This document shows positions 62,686 through 64,000 of a stretch of 64,000 bases of DNA, piece by piece (the first letter of the stretch is position 1; each line of letters starts with the position of its first letter). The position numbers and the translations under genes are program-made. Origin of the DNA: Trachythela sp. YZ-2020 (lineage: Eukaryota; Cnidaria; Anthozoa; Malacalcyonacea; Clavulariidae); assembly GCA_016169945.1 (NCBI GenBank), contig JADLSH010000236.1, forward strand, positions 4,574,001 through 4,638,000, given 5' to 3'. Under the pieces are notes generated by a model. That model saw only the letters and a program-made list of their open reading frames with translations. It was not told where the DNA came from and did no database searches.

Positions 62686-62872
62686 CTGTAAAATACACAA
62701 CAAACATGAAATGTTATCCTACTTTATGCACTTAGTTAAATAACTAAATGATCAATAACTTTACACTTTATACTTAATCAAAAGTTGGATCTAATCTAGT
62801 TAAGAAGAACTATTTAAACTGTAATGCAAGTTACTTTACACATTTTTGATATCAGTTTCTTTATATATTTCA

Positions 62873-63115
62873 GAGGTCGGTTGTACGAAGCCCGTTTAGC
62901 CTATCCGCGGTGGATAACTCAAACATATCGATCAAGTTTATACATTCATCGAACAACCAAGCTAAAGTATTTCAACTTGATAGAACAATTATATTTGCAA
63001 CTACATCTTAAGGGCATAATATTTAAGTTCAGTCATTTACCAAATGTGGGAAGGTGTTCTTTAATTTTGGCTTATACACCGGTTAAGCTAAACGGCCTTC
63101 GTACAACCGGCCCTA
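62873..63115. mobile_element. MITE with GGTTGTACGAAGCCCGTTTA ends
   Basis: GGTCGGTTGTACGAAGCCCG is mirrored by GGCCTTCGTACAACCGGCC. Shares its GGCCGGTTGT terminus with the MITE at 35524-35762, so both belong to one mobile family. Confidence 0.8.
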
Positions 63116-64000
63116 GTTTGTTTGACAATCTATGACGTCATAAGCAGCGTAAAAATTTTGAAATCTTGAAAAATCCGGTCAGTATTGACCCTAGCTATCC
63201 AAAATGAAGACAAACTTTCAGAAGAGAAAATATGTAATCATGAGAATATGAAACCTCGACAATTATTACCTTGCCAATGACGTCATACTATATTACTATT
63301 TTCATTTAAAAGAATGGGATATTAAAAAAAATAGAGATATAAAAAATGTATAGAACAACCTTAAAATCCACTGTCATTCAAGGGACAAAGGTATACCTAG
63401 AATCCTGGTCAAAAACCGTGGCTCATCATGAAGCATCAATAACAAATTTGGTTTTGCAGACTTAAATTTCTAAACTCCCCCCTTCCCCCCCACTACTTTT
63501 CCTATTGTATGGGGGGGGGGGGGGTCGGGAGGTTAACCCATTTAACTGTGAAGTTATCTGTTAATATGCAGATACATTGCTAGCTAAGCAGAAATAATAA
63601 TCCTTAGAATTGGAACGAGTGCCAAGTATTTTTGACCAGGATTGTAGAATTTGATGAGTGAGCAAAGCATTTACATTATGAATTATGCACAAACTACAAT
63701 AGCCAACCTTGATTCTAATAATATTGGTGTTGATGGCCACTTGGCATCCAGTGTTGCAATTATAGGCTTTGATGTACAACTAGTTTTCTTTACAAGCAAA
63801 GCAACCACCGTCAATAATGCTAAAAATTTCTAAAAAAAGTAAAATTTTAGAATTTTACCCAGCATCAACACCTTTCACTTTAAATACGGTCAGACGCTCT
63901 ACTTTCACCAATTTTGAGGGGCAAAATCTTTACATATTGTGTATCTGACCCCCCCAAATTATGCTTCATTCAAAATTATGCTTCATATTTAGTCCCACAG
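63116..64000. other. Right edge: UGGT intron or upstream flank, no gene seen
   Basis: Contains a C-run/G-run foldback (CCCCCCACTACTTTTCC...TATGGGGGGGG, 63477-63528) and AT-rich DNA. Small ORFs here have no recognisable domain. The N-terminal UGGT exon(s) were looked for and not found. Confidence 0.5.

Overview
The window is AT-rich animal nuclear DNA: GT-AG introns, long introns, intron-poor nested genes and dense relics of LINEs, MITEs and DNA transposons. The CCTCGTACCCAGGC-type foldback repeat, tRNA-like repeats and a divergent Shaker-type channel resemble anthozoan cnidarian genomes. That placement is inference from recalled repeat and family patterns.

One gene frames the window. A minus-strand UDP-glucose:glycoprotein glucosyltransferase (UGGT, the ER folding sensor) runs from beyond the right edge to beyond the left edge. 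I could place 33 exons between 62685 and 334, about 3.4 kb of coding sequence with splice phases that agree exon to exon. The signal-peptide exon(s) and nearly all of the GT24 catalytic domain lie outside the window, and two short segments (in 29641-31456 and 6445-25048) were not located.

Inside UGGT introns, region by region: (i) 6.4-25.0 kb holds, on the opposite strand, an intronless Kv-type potassium channel with unusual S4 and S6 (10.0-11.4 kb) and a tandem array of three near-identical intronless arylsulfatase-B-like genes (14.0, 17.2, 23.0 kb). The third is frameshifted, and a minus-strand LINE with a nested hairpin element sits between copies 2 and 3. (ii) 33978-51468 is a 17.5-kb DNA transposon with CACTGCAAAAAA inverted ends, subterminal GAGTAA-rich arrays and a possible 2-bp CT target duplication. 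It carries an apparently intact ten-exon transposase-like gene on the minus strand (834 codons with stop). A divergent plus-strand unit has partial-SAM exons that are phase-compatible with both a protein-kinase exon and a SAMD3-like body. (iii) 57.3-61.5 kb is a nest of short elements, several carrying a 5' ORF fragment that resembles the N-terminus of Crypton/DUF3504-type tyrosine recombinases and ending in a long perfect hairpin; two blocks are duplicated.

The host genes show no shared pathway, although UGGT and a sulfatase both act on secretory-route substrates. The most notable observations are the kinase-carrying transposon, the recombinase-head hairpin elements, and the channel that lacks two central S4 charges and the PVP hinge.
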